From the NCBI GenBank assembly GCA_028684915.1, contig JAQUEZ010000333.1, forward strand, positions 1 through 5,984: a stretch of DNA of 5,984 nt, in the 5' to 3' direction. The notes below the pieces were generated by a model. It searched no databases. It saw only the letters and a list, made by a program, of their open reading frames with translations, and was not told the origin of the DNA. Positions 1 through 5,530 of the stretch are shown one piece after another. This DNA comes from Desulfobulbus sp. GTDB taxonomy: Bacteria > Desulfobacterota > Desulfobulbia > Desulfobulbales > Desulfobulbaceae. Position numbers and translations under genes: made by a program. How positions within the stretch are numbered: position 1 is the stretch's first letter; each line of letters starts with the position of its first letter.

Positions 1-42
1 GAAATTCTGCTTGATAACATAGCAGCAGATCCTGGTGTGTGA
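1..42 (+). CDS. Possible 3' end of the preceding cassette's gene (5'-truncated)
   Basis: Frame 1 is open from the window edge to a TGA at 40-42 and encodes a 13-residue tail, EILLDNIAADPGV. The other two forward frames stop earlier, at 12-14 and 20-22. A gene end about 28 nt before the attC at 71 suits the position of a cassette gene. The fragment is too short to identify a family, and the frame choice rests only on openness and position, so it could be non-coding cassette trailer. Confidence 0.35.
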   Translation, partial: EILLDNIAADPGV

Positions 43-70
43 GTCCTCTTCAGGCAACAAAACGCACGAT

Positions 71-131
71 GCTCAACCAGGAAGATGCACCGGCCACAAG
101 AACCGGCCGGTGATCTTCCGGCCCGTTATCG
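71..131 (+). other. attC site 1 (61 bp)
   Basis: The left box is GCTCAAC (71-77) and the right box GTTATCG (125-131), the latter departing from GTTRRRY at the last positions. Between them, arms 80-95 and 105-119 form a 15-bp perfect inverted repeat interrupted only by an unpaired G at 87. A single unpaired base in one arm is the strand-selection hallmark of attC sites. This is the recombination site of the upstream truncated cassette. It belongs to the same subfamily as the 61-bp sites at 4285 and 5488. Confidence 0.93.
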
Positions 132-137
132 CGAAAA

Positions 138-142
138 AAGGA
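138..142 (+). promoter_or_regulatory. Ribosome binding site AAGGA fixing the start at 149
   Basis: AAGGA at 138-142 lies 6 nt before the ATG at 149. It falls just past the attC right box and supports starting the first gene at 149 rather than at the upstream GTG at 35, which would run translation through the attC stem. Confidence 0.75.
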
Positions 143-148
143 ATCAAG

Positions 149-715
149 ATGACCTGGAATCCGGAGAGATATTACAATGTGAGAATTGGCGGCATATTCT
201 ACAGGAATGTCCAACTGCCGATCGTTTACGATGGTTCTCCGATGGTAACAATAAACCGGTCTACAGAAACCGGCGAACTTGGGTTATGCTTCACTATATT
301 TAATGGAAAAGGTGAGCCAATTGGGAGCGTAGAAAACAACGAGATCACCATTAGCAATTCAGAAGAGTATGCTGTTATGACTGGATTCAAGAGGCAAGCC
401 GTGGTTGACAAGACAAGCGGGCGGGTTCTTTGTGATCTCAAGTTCGCCACTCGTCAGTCCGACCCGGAAATTGAAGCGTCAATGATTCTATTTTCTAAAG
501 ACCGGTTTCCTATCATACTACATCCAGACCGAACGAAATTCGGCAAGGCCAACGACAATAGTCCCCCTAACATTTCCAGGCTAACTTTGACCACAACTGA
601 GAACAGCGAAGCGGGTGGAATATCGCTTGGATGGGGAAACGCAATCTACCTGCTTGGAATTGCATTTGAGAACTTTAAGAATGGTATATCAGTGGACAAA
701 CGAGGCAATGAATGA
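149..715 (+). CDS. Unrecognised 188-aa protein, first gene of a two-gene cassette
   Basis: I do not recognise a named family. The protein has no signal peptide or membrane segment and is probably cytoplasmic. The N-terminal part (about residues 10-70) reads as alternating short beta strands with Gly/Asn turns: IGGIFYRNVQL, PMVTINR, LGLCFTIFNGKGEPIGSVENN. This suggests a small beta-sandwich-like domain. The central part contains GRVLCDLKFATR, and the C-terminus is polar. The open frame extends upstream to a GTG at 35, but that would translate across attC; ATG 149 has an AAGGA ribosome binding site and lies 17 nt after the attC. Its stop codon overlaps the start of the DUF2971 gene (ATGA, 712-715), so the two are almost certainly co-translated and mobilised together. 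It may be a regulator, partner or neutraliser of the downstream protein; this is inferred only from the coupling. Confidence 0.85.
   Translation: MTWNPERYYNVRIGGIFYRNVQLPIVYDGSPMVTINRSTETGELGLCFTIFNGKGEPIGSVENNEITISNSEEYAVMTGFKRQAVVDKTSGRVLCDLKFATRQSDPEIEASMILFSKDRFPIILHPDRTKFGKANDNSPPNISRLTLTTTENSEAGGISLGWGNAIYLLGIAFENFKNGISVDKRGNE
702..705 (+). promoter_or_regulatory. GAGG ribosome binding site for the coupled downstream gene
   Basis: GAGG lies inside the last codons of the upstream gene, 6 nt before the ATG at 712. Together with the 4-nt ATGA overlap it supports translational coupling of the two genes in this cassette. Confidence 0.65.
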
Positions 716-1683
716 ACGTTAGCGACCAGGAAAGGCAAGCGATCTCGGAACTTACCAAAGATGTATTGTCGCGATGGATAGATTTCCACAAGTTTTTTCC
801 AAATACTCTCTACCACTACACGTCCGCAGAGGGCTTGATCGGAATACTGACAAGCAAGAGTATATGGCTTACGGACTTGAGGTACATGAATGACGCATCG
901 GAACTGCAATACTCTAAGACCTTGATTCGCAAGAGGCTGGAGAAAAGATCTGAGGAATCCGGTCTCTCTGCTGAGCAAGGCGAGTTTCTCAAGAGAATCC
1001 GTGACAGTTTCGATCCTTTTTCAAATCGTTTCTCGGCCTTTTCCGCATCGTTTTGCGAGGAGGGAAACTTACTGAGCCAGTGGCGAGCGTATCGTGGACA
1101 AGGCGGCGGGTACGCAGTGGGTTTCGATTTCTTTCATTCGCTAAGATTCCTTGATAGACAGTGTGCCCTGCGGAAAGTGATATATGATGAAAGGCAACAA
1201 ATCGGTGAGATCGACAGGACAATAAACCTATTCCTGGAGTCCATAGGCGAGCAGATACGAGGTAAAGCACCTGAACACATAAGCTCAGAAATCCTTCCCT
1301 TTTTTTGTCAAACATTCTCATCTACTGTGGGTGAATACCTATTCTGTTTCAAACATCCAGATTTCCATGAAGAAAAGGAATGGCGCCTGGTCCATTCTTG
1401 TTCGGTCGATCCAACATTTGAACGTGACAAGAAGTTCCAGTTGCCATCATTTAGGGCTCACCAAGGAAACGTCATCCCATATCACACCGTGAGTATTGAG
1501 AACACCATTAACGCCTCCAAGGATGACGGTTATGGGGTTCCTTTCCCAATCGTCGAGGTTGTTATTGGGCCAACAGTTAGTAGCGAACTGAATCTCGAAT
1601 CTCTGAGGATCATGATTCTGTCCATGAATCCGGACATCGATCCGAATATCAGGCAATCTGAAATTCCTCTAAGATGGCTTTAA
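712..1683 (+). CDS. DUF2971-family protein
   Basis: This 323-aa protein matches the DUF2971 pattern. It has YHYT at 34-37 followed by a Gly-Ile-Leu helix and W52; an N60-D61-x2-E64 motif; FSASFCEEGNLLSQWRAY at 110-127; GGGYAVGF at 131-138; KVIYDE at 155-160; FKHPDFHEEKEWR at 212-224; and IVEVVIGP near residues 277-284. The length is normal for the family and it looks intact. The biochemical function of DUF2971 proteins is unsettled to my knowledge; they are often found in accessory islands. The order of an early H-Y motif, a central aromatic/Gly block and a late E-x-E-W-R motif is reminiscent of ADP-ribosyltransferase folds, but that comparison is my inference. No signal or membrane segment is seen. 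The start overlaps the preceding gene by ATGA and has its own GAGG. The stop precedes attC 2 by 4 nt. Confidence 0.88.
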   Translation: MNVSDQERQAISELTKDVLSRWIDFHKFFPNTLYHYTSAEGLIGILTSKSIWLTDLRYMNDASELQYSKTLIRKRLEKRSEESGLSAEQGEFLKRIRDSFDPFSNRFSAFSASFCEEGNLLSQWRAYRGQGGGYAVGFDFFHSLRFLDRQCALRKVIYDERQQIGEIDRTINLFLESIGEQIRGKAPEHISSEILPFFCQTFSSTVGEYLFCFKHPDFHEEKEWRLVHSCSVDPTFERDKKFQLPSFRAHQGNVIPYHTVSIENTINASKDDGYGVPFPIVEVVIGPTVSSELNLESLRIMILSMNPDIDPNIRQSEIPLRWL

Positions 1684-1687
1684 GAAT

Positions 1688-1738
1688 GCATAACACTCGG
1701 GTGCTGCCGTCAAGCGGCAGACCCTCAAGCCGTTGAGC
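1688..1738 (+). other. attC site 2 (51 bp)
   Basis: The left box is GCATAAC (1688-1694) and the right box GTTGAGC (1732-1738), a perfect GTTRRRY. Arms 1699-1709 and 1715-1724 pair over 10 bp with one unpaired G at 1703 and a short loop. It is the shortest attC in the window. It closes the two-gene cassette. Confidence 0.93.
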
Positions 1739-1753
1739 GGAAGAAAAGAAATT

Positions 1754-2311
1754 ATGATTTTTGGTGACAAAAACGATTTTGCAATTGAATCAATGGTAGA
1801 GCCGGAACTGGTGCCACCTTCGAGTCCGTGGGGGCGCATGCGCGTGTGGATTTCTGGGGCTTTCATCGGTGACTATGACGATCCTCATTGCGGACTACAT
1901 GACGCCTTTGAAGGTTTCGCCGAAAAAGCTGAGCAGCTAAACGAACTTTGGATGGCTGACTTTGAGAATCTTTTAGACACCGAAATATGGAACTTCCTTG
2001 ATGGTAGATTGTATGGCTATCATGGAAATGAAGAGCTAAAGGATAACCGTAGCCTGGATGAAATCCTTTTAGATGCTGAAAAGTATTCAAAGTTTAATTT
2101 TCTCACAAATTGGGGTGAGATGTTTGATCGGGGAGGTAAGTCATTTATTATCAAGAACCACGAAGGTCAACTGAAGGTTCTTAATTTTGACCACCAAAAC
2201 AACAAAGTGAGACATTATTTATGCAGTGAGTTCACTTTTTGTAAAGCAATTAAGGATTTCTCAAAGTGGTACAAAGAGCAATTTAAACTGCTCACTGGTA
2301 AAGATGCCTAA
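1754..2311 (+). CDS. Imm42-like immunity protein
   Basis: The 185-aa product begins MIFGDKNDFAIE and continues with WGRMRVWISGAFIGDYDD (residues 26-43). This is the N-terminal pattern I associate with the Imm42 family of polymorphic-toxin immunity proteins: a Gly-Asp then Phe-Ala-Ile-Glu, then G-R/K-x-W-I-x-G-x-x-I-G-D. Members are cytoplasmic proteins thought to bind and neutralise a cognate toxin; the toxin partner is not established here. The rest is acidic and mixed alpha/beta, ending with a helical stretch (CKAIKDFSKWYKEQFKLL). No toxin gene is adjacent, so this is an orphan. ATG 1754 is chosen because MIFGD is the usual family start; a TTG at 1733 lies in the attC box. The upstream GGAAG-type ribosome binding site is weak. 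The TAA stop (2309-2311) lies within the left box of attC 3. Confidence 0.78.
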   Translation: MIFGDKNDFAIESMVEPELVPPSSPWGRMRVWISGAFIGDYDDPHCGLHDAFEGFAEKAEQLNELWMADFENLLDTEIWNFLDGRLYGYHGNEELKDNRSLDEILLDAEKYSKFNFLTNWGEMFDRGGKSFIIKNHEGQLKVLNFDHQNNKVRHYLCSEFTFCKAIKDFSKWYKEQFKLLTGKDA

Positions 2312-2386
2312 CTGACGAAGGACGCCCAACCCCGCGGTTCGAACACGACTCCCTTCGGTCGCGGTTCAACCGCAGCACCGTTATAC
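2306..2386 (+). other. attC site 3 (81 bp)
   Basis: The left box is GCCTAAC (2306-2312, perfect RYYYAAC) and the right box GTTATAC (2380-2386). The core is longer and less regular than in the other sites. An imperfect inverted repeat pairs 2334-2349 with 2358-2373 around a TCCCTTCG loop. The left box supplies the TAA stop of the Imm42-like gene. Its sequence is unlike the other nine sites, suggesting a separate source for this cassette. Confidence 0.88.
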
Positions 2387-2398
2387 GAAAGAGAAAAA

Positions 2399-2908
2399 AT
2401 GAAAATATTGATTGCCTTCCTTTTGCTTATTTTGACCGGCTGTAACAACCATACGTACAGATATTTCGAGTTTGAATCGAAAGAAATTCACATCCTTAAT
2501 GGCGAAGTCTTTGCTAGGTTGAACGGAGACTTTGTACTGGTGAAGGATGGGAAAATTAAAGAAACCCACAAAGGCAACCCATACGAATTAATCATATATT
2601 TTGAGACGAAATCGCCTAGCACTAAAGCAGAGAATATAGAGGCAGTTTCCCTTACATCTTCGGAAGGAACAGTTGTTGTCAAAGCCGATAAAGGGACTTT
2701 TGAAACAGAGCTCACCTCATCAAAAAACAACCTCAGTCATTTTTCAATAAAGGGCATTACAACAAAACACATTCCACACGTTCTTCGGTTTAAGTTGCAT
2801 GTTCGCAACCAAAACGGAAGTAGCTATAAAAACGTGGAAATAAATTTAGTCCCAAAATACAAAGAAGAGCGTAGCAATGATTTTATCGACAAACTGATGA
2901 GCGTATAA
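2399..2908 (+). CDS. Predicted outer-membrane lipoprotein of unknown function
   Basis: The 169-aa precursor starts MKILIAFLLLILTGC, a short lipoprotein signal peptide with lipobox L12-T13-G14-C15. Cleavage before C15 by signal peptidase II and lipidation are expected. The +2 residue is Asn rather than Asp, so Lol sorting to the outer membrane is likely in a Gram-negative cell. The mature part is strand-rich (residues about 20-45, 58-70, 84-105, 125-150) with alternating hydrophobic residues, suggesting a beta-sandwich, and ends in a polar, charged tail. No known family was recognised. The ATG lies 12 nt after attC 3 with only a weak GA-rich ribosome binding site. The TAA at 2906-2908 lies in the left box of attC 4. 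Confidence 0.88.
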   Translation: MKILIAFLLLILTGCNNHTYRYFEFESKEIHILNGEVFARLNGDFVLVKDGKIKETHKGNPYELIIYFETKSPSTKAENIEAVSLTSSEGTVVVKADKGTFETELTSSKNNLSHFSIKGITTKHIPHVLRFKLHVRNQNGSSYKNVEINLVPKYKEERSNDFIDKLMSV

Positions 2909-2967
2909 CCACGTCCTTGGACCTGCCCAAAACCAAAAACGGCAGGTCAAGGCCGGCCCCGTTGGCT
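2903..2967 (+). other. attC site 4 (65 bp)
   Basis: The left box is GTATAAC (2903-2909) and the right box GTTGGCT (2961-2967), each with one departure from consensus. Arms 2915-2927 and 2941-2952 pair over 12 bp with one unpaired G in the left arm. The arms are identical to those of attC 5 at 3431, with a different loop. The left box also supplies the stop codon of the lipoprotein gene. Confidence 0.92.
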
Positions 2968-2979
2968 AGAAAAAGAGAA

Positions 2980-3372
2980 ATGATTCAATCCGAAGATGAC
3001 AAGGCAAGCAAGAAGGTATGCATTATGGACGGAGTGAAGCCGAAATATAAGTGGATTGTCTTTGCAACATTAGCTGCACTCGGCGGTATCTACTTCACTG
3101 GAGTAAGCGGGAGTTATCTTGTCGATTATCTCAAGGACACTCCTAATAATCCGAATCGGAATGAATATTTAGAGGGCGTTACACTTTCACTCATCTTTTC
3201 TTTACCCTTTTGGTTGTTGCTTGCTGCGTTCGTCACACCATTAAAGAGTTCGATTTCGAAGCCAGTTTTCATCCTTTTAAGAACACCGGCAATGCTTTTA
3301 GGATTTGCATTAGTTTTAATGAACGTATTTATATTTGTAATGATGTTCCTGGATAAATTTCAAGGCAAATAG
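2980..3372 (+). CDS. Small membrane protein with three predicted transmembrane segments
   Basis: The product is 130 aa with hydrophobic segments at about residues 25-48, 66-86 and 103-124 and short charged loops, so it is most likely an inner-membrane protein. No family was recognised. ATG 2980 follows attC 4 by 12 nt, with only a weak AAAGAG before it. An in-frame ATG at 3025 has a better ribosome binding site (AGAAGG, 3011-3016) and would give a 115-aa protein starting MDGVKPKYKW. The 15 extra N-terminal residues are polar and do not affect the membrane prediction, so the start is uncertain. The frame is also open back to a TTG inside the attC, which is ignored. A 58-nt non-coding trailer separates the stop from attC 5. 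Confidence 0.78.
   Translation: MIQSEDDKASKKVCIMDGVKPKYKWIVFATLAALGGIYFTGVSGSYLVDYLKDTPNNPNRNEYLEGVTLSLIFSLPFWLLLAAFVTPLKSSISKPVFILLRTPAMLLGFALVLMNVFIFVMMFLDKFQGK
3011..3016 (+). promoter_or_regulatory. Alternative ribosome binding site AGAAGG
   Basis: AGAAGG lies 8 nt before the in-frame ATG at 3025. It is a better match and spacing than anything before ATG 2980, so the shorter 115-aa start is a real alternative. Confidence 0.45.
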
Positions 3373-3430
3373 CTGACATTGGTAGCATCAAGTTCTGACG
3401 TAAGGGATGAAAACGGGTTAAAGGGAAATG

Positions 3431-3492
3431 AGCCAACCACGTCCTTGGACCTGCCCTGAAAACCCGGCAGGTCAAGGCCGACCACGTTGGAC
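3431..3492 (+). other. attC site 5 (62 bp)
   Basis: The left box is AGCCAAC (3431-3437) and the right box GTTGGAC (3486-3492, perfect GTTRRRY). Arms 3443-3455 and 3466-3477 pair over 12 bp with one unpaired G. They match attC 4 base for base; the loops and the left box differ. It ends the cassette of the first three-segment membrane protein. Confidence 0.93.
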
Positions 3493-3502
3493 GAATCGAA
3501 AT

Positions 3503-3808
3503 ATGAAAACAAACTTCAGAAGCATAAAATTTCAGAGAAAGATAGGGCTTTGGGGTTTACTTGCCGGGGGTCTAATCTTTTACGCCTCTATGTTTGGATG
3601 GCTCCCTTTCTCGCAGAAAAAAGTTCTAGGGGCAATACTGGCACTTATTACTGGGGTTGAAGCGGTCTCCGCCCACTTGACTAAACGAATGGATAACAGA
3701 ATGGGGCATATAACGGCAACAAGCAGCCCGAAGTTATTTTGGGCTCAATTCGTCCTGCTTAGCGCACTTTCCATACTTGGAGTTGTGGTGGTTGTTGTCG
3801 CCAAATGA
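3503..3808 (+). CDS. Small membrane protein with three hydrophobic segments
   Basis: The 101-aa product has a basic N-terminus (MKTNFRSIKFQRK) and hydrophobic segments at about residues 14-34, 41-57 and 79-100, the last containing a run of six valines. The loop at 59-77 is charged and polar. The basic start suggests the N-terminus faces the cytoplasm. No family was recognised and it shows no clear similarity to the membrane protein in the preceding cassette. ATG 3503 lies 10 nt past attC 5 without a convincing ribosome binding site. The same frame is open back to an ATG at 3428, preceded closely by AAGGG in the previous cassette, but that start would read through the attC. The TGA is at 3806-3808, followed by a 32-nt trailer. 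Confidence 0.78.
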   Translation: MKTNFRSIKFQRKIGLWGLLAGGLIFYASMFGWLPFSQKKVLGAILALITGVEAVSAHLTKRMDNRMGHITATSSPKLFWAQFVLLSALSILGVVVVVVAK

Positions 3809-3840
3809 TGAGAGTGGGAGCTGAACCTTGAAAAAAAGAT

Positions 3841-3908
3841 GTCCAACAGCGGCGTAGACACTGGCGCGACAAAAACCGCCGCGCAGGTCACGCCGCGACC
3901 CGTTATGC
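3841..3908 (+). other. attC site 6 (68 bp)
   Basis: The left box is GTCCAAC (3841-3847, perfect RYYYAAC) and the right box GTTATGC (3902-3908). GCGGCGT (3849-3855) pairs with ACGCCGC (3890-3896), and GAC/GTC continue the stem past an unpaired A at 3856, before a GC-rich apical part. The GC-rich core stands out against the AT-richer genes. Confidence 0.92.
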
Positions 3909-3956
3909 CATTTAAATCAAAGGACCAAGAGACAGGTCGGAACAGGTTGCGCAGAG

Positions 3957-4277
3957 ATGAAACCATTAACAGACGAACAAATTATGCGAATACGCAAAAC
4001 CGTTGAAGTGTCTGGTGTCGGCAGAATTGTTCTTATTGATATCTCTGGTGATAAAGACGAGCCATTGAAAGAACATAACAAGAACATCTACTGCATTAAG
4101 CAAGACGGAAATATTTTGTGGCAAGTTCAAGCAGATGCCACGATTTACGATCGAGACTCATTTGTTCATTTGTCCAAAGATGACAGAGGAATTATTCATG
4201 CGCATAGATTCTTTGGAAATGAATTTGTGATTGACCCTAATACCGGCAAAGCAGAATTGACAGGATGGCATAAATGA
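3957..4277 (+). CDS. 106-aa soluble protein with one propeller-blade-like motif
   Basis: The middle and C-terminal parts read NIYCIKQDGNILWQV (residues 43-57) and FVIDPNTGKAEL (90-101). This resembles a single repeat of PQQ/WD-like beta-propeller proteins, where a strand ends in G-x-x-x-W and a D-x-x-T-G turn follows. One blade alone cannot make a propeller, so it is either a stand-alone strand-rich domain or an unrelated look-alike. Residues 1-20 are a polar helix-like start. There is no signal or membrane segment. ATG 3957 has CAGG about 10 nt upstream and follows attC 6 by 48 nt, an unusually long leader here. An ATG at 3984 is possible. The stop precedes attC 7 by 7 nt. No named family was assigned. 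Confidence 0.78.
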   Translation: MKPLTDEQIMRIRKTVEVSGVGRIVLIDISGDKDEPLKEHNKNIYCIKQDGNILWQVQADATIYDRDSFVHLSKDDRGIIHAHRFFGNEFVIDPNTGKAELTGWHK

Positions 4278-4284
4278 AATGCGG

Positions 4285-4345
4285 GCATAACAAGGAAGAT
4301 GCACCTGACCAAGAAACCGTCAGGTGATCTCCCACCACGTTGGAC
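4285..4345 (+). other. attC site 7 (61 bp)
   Basis: The left box is GCATAAC (4285-4291) and the right box GTTGGAC (4339-4345, perfect). Arms 4294-4309 and 4319-4332 pair with an unpaired G at 4301 and one further slipped A. The inner stem CACCTGAC/GTCAGGTG is shared with attC 9, and the GATGCACC part with attC 1. Confidence 0.94.
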
Positions 4346-4369
4346 AATGATTATTCAAAGCATCAAACC

Positions 4370-4374
4370 AAGGA
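4370..4374 (+). promoter_or_regulatory. Ribosome binding site AAGGA fixing the start at 4383
   Basis: AAGGA lies 8 nt before ATG 4383. The earlier in-frame ATGs at 4299 (inside attC) and 4347 (2 nt past attC) have no such signal, so this site decides the start of the gene. Confidence 0.7.
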
Positions 4375-4382
4375 ATGAACCA

Positions 4383-4856
4383 ATGTCTTTTCTTCGTGAA
4401 ACAATATGTAAGAATGATGCTTTGCTATTGACAGTTGAGGAGATACAAGGTCAAGAAATTTTAGGAAAAATCGAAAAAATCTACTCGACCCGATTTGAAG
4501 GGCCAATTAAATACAGCACTGGAAATATCCGGTTTGTTGGGTCTGCAGGTAATTGGGGAGATGTGACTCTTCAGCTTGGTGAACAGGCGTTAGTATTTAT
4601 TGAGTATATTCCGCATTCGGAACGTTACTACCAATGCTACCATCATGGCCATTTGTCTGTTGTTGAGGTTCAAGGAATCCAGCACGCTGTGGCAAACTGG
4701 GACATTCTAAGCTATGGCCCCTGGGAACCAAATTTTCTATATGAGTCAGCTTTTCTGCTAGATCCAGCAGTTTTATGGAAAGTAGCAATGCCATATCATC
4801 TCATTGAAAAATACCTGCAAGATGAACTTTGCAACCGCGGTGGGGCTTACTCTTAA
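4383..4856 (+). CDS. Unrecognised 157-aa protein
   Basis: No named family was recognised. The protein lacks a signal peptide and membrane segments. Residues 12-50 are strand-like (DALLLTVEEIQG, ILGKIEKIY, then a GPIKYSTGNIRF stretch), followed by WGDVTLQLGEQALVFIEY (58-75), a barrel-like pattern similar to small OB/SH3-like domains. A His/Tyr-rich segment, YYQCYHHGHLSVVEVQG (82-98), follows. The last third appears helical (LLDPAVLWKVAMPYHLIEKYLQDEL). Start 4383 is preferred over 4347 because of AAGGA at 4370-4374; the longer form would add 12 residues (MIIQSIKPRNEP). The closely spaced histidines could bind metal, which is only speculation. A 38-nt trailer leads to attC 8. Confidence 0.78.
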   Translation: MSFLRETICKNDALLLTVEEIQGQEILGKIEKIYSTRFEGPIKYSTGNIRFVGSAGNWGDVTLQLGEQALVFIEYIPHSERYYQCYHHGHLSVVEVQGIQHAVANWDILSYGPWEPNFLYESAFLLDPAVLWKVAMPYHLIEKYLQDELCNRGGAYS

Positions 4857-4894
4857 AAGGAAACAAGGGTGAATAGGTCAATTATAAATACGAT

Positions 4895-4967
4895 GTCCAA
4901 CAAGGCCGGTGGACGCCGACCGCCCGATGAAGCATGGGCGGACGGGTCACCGCCCAAACCGTTATGC
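4895..4967 (+). other. attC site 8 (73 bp)
   Basis: The left box is GTCCAAC (4895-4901, perfect) and the right box GTTATGC (4961-4967). The inner hairpin CCGCCC (4920-4925)/GGGCGG (4936-4941) is capped by about 10 nt, and GGTG (4908-4911)/CACC (4948-4951) pair in an outer imperfect stem. The outer parts (AGGCCGGTGGA on the left, TCACCGCCC on the right) are shared with attC 10, so the two belong to one subfamily with different inner stems. Confidence 0.92.
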
Positions 4968-4981
4968 ACAAAAGAGGAATT

Positions 4982-5530
4982 ATGAAAAAATGTGCGGTAC
5001 AACTGATTTGCACCCTGATCTTTTGTGTAGCTACATGTTCGGCAGAGGGCGCTGATTTCCCGGATTTTCCTCTCCCCATGTACCCGGCCGCAACTAATCA
5101 AAAGACCCATCTTGATAAGCCAGCAAAAGGTGTAAAAGCAGTAACCTACCAAGTAGCAACAGTATTCCCAGCACGAAGTCTTACGGATTTCTTCAACAAG
5201 GAAATGATTGACAGAGGCTTCAAGCCTTACAATGATTCGCTTCTTGCGTTGAAAGAGTTCAAGTGGAATAACTTCAATCCAAGAACTGGTAATTGGGATG
5301 TCACCAGCAGCCCTCCGGCACGGTACAGCGCGAAGTGGCGGAACGAAAAGGCAGACCAACTTGTATGGCTATCGATTGATTTTAAAGAAGCAAAAGGAAG
5401 TAAGCGAGATGGGATTGCTTTTGTGAGTGTTCATGTAGGGAGATATTCTGCATACGCCGCCGACCGCAACGAAATCATGAAAATCGAGCATAACCAGAAA
5501 AATACACCTGACCAAAATCACGTCAGGTGA
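4982..5530 (+). CDS. Exported protein of unknown function, C-terminus encoded by attC
   Basis: The 182-aa precursor has a Sec signal peptide (KK at 2-3, hydrophobic core about 5-18), with cleavage probably after A21. C19 lies in V-A-T-C, which is a poor lipobox because of the Thr at -1, so secretion to the periplasm is preferred over lipidation. The mature part has FPLPMYPAA early, then YQVATVFPARSLTDFFNKEMIDRGFKPY (about 57-84), a layout seen in small periplasmic hypothetical proteins with a strand followed by a helix and an R/G-F/W-x-P turn. WRNEKADQLVWLSIDF follows. ATG 4982 has AGAGGA immediately upstream, with a short 3-nt gap. The stop TGA (5528-5530) lies inside the right arm of attC 9, so residues 170-182 are encoded by attC sequence. 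The upstream ATG at 4934 lies in attC 8 and is ignored. Confidence 0.87.
   Translation: MKKCAVQLICTLIFCVATCSAEGADFPDFPLPMYPAATNQKTHLDKPAKGVKAVTYQVATVFPARSLTDFFNKEMIDRGFKPYNDSLLALKEFKWNNFNPRTGNWDVTSSPPARYSAKWRNEKADQLVWLSIDFKEAKGSKRDGIAFVSVHVGRYSAYAADRNEIMKIEHNQKNTPDQNHVR

Noticed and set aside
35..148. N-terminal extension of the first gene from GTG 35
   Set aside because: It would translate the whole attC 1 stem. ATG 149 has a well-spaced AAGGA and lies just past the attC, as is usual for cassette genes.
646..1321. Minus-strand frames at 646-978 and 989-1321
   Set aside because: Both are antisense to the DUF2971 gene, whose conserved motifs prove the + strand coding frame.
2306..2386. GC-rich inverted repeats between genes read as rho-independent terminators
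   Set aside because: The repeats are flanked by RYYYAAC and GTTRRRY boxes, lack a following T-run, and recur after each gene in the same arrangement, so they are attC sites.
3373..3430. Promoter for the downstream membrane-protein cassette in this 58-nt trailer
   Set aside because: I could not find a -35/-10 pair with acceptable spacing; there is only a purine-rich stretch before attC 5.
4934..4981. ATG 4934 as the start of the exported protein
   Set aside because: It is inside attC 8 and would bury the signal peptide 16 residues in; ATG 4982 has AGAGGA upstream and gives a normal signal peptide.
4853..5359. 168-aa open frame on the minus strand
   Set aside because: It lies antisense to the exported-protein gene and crosses attC 8. 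Its composition (Cys-rich, no recognisable motif) and lack of a ribosome binding site fit a shadow of the + strand gene.
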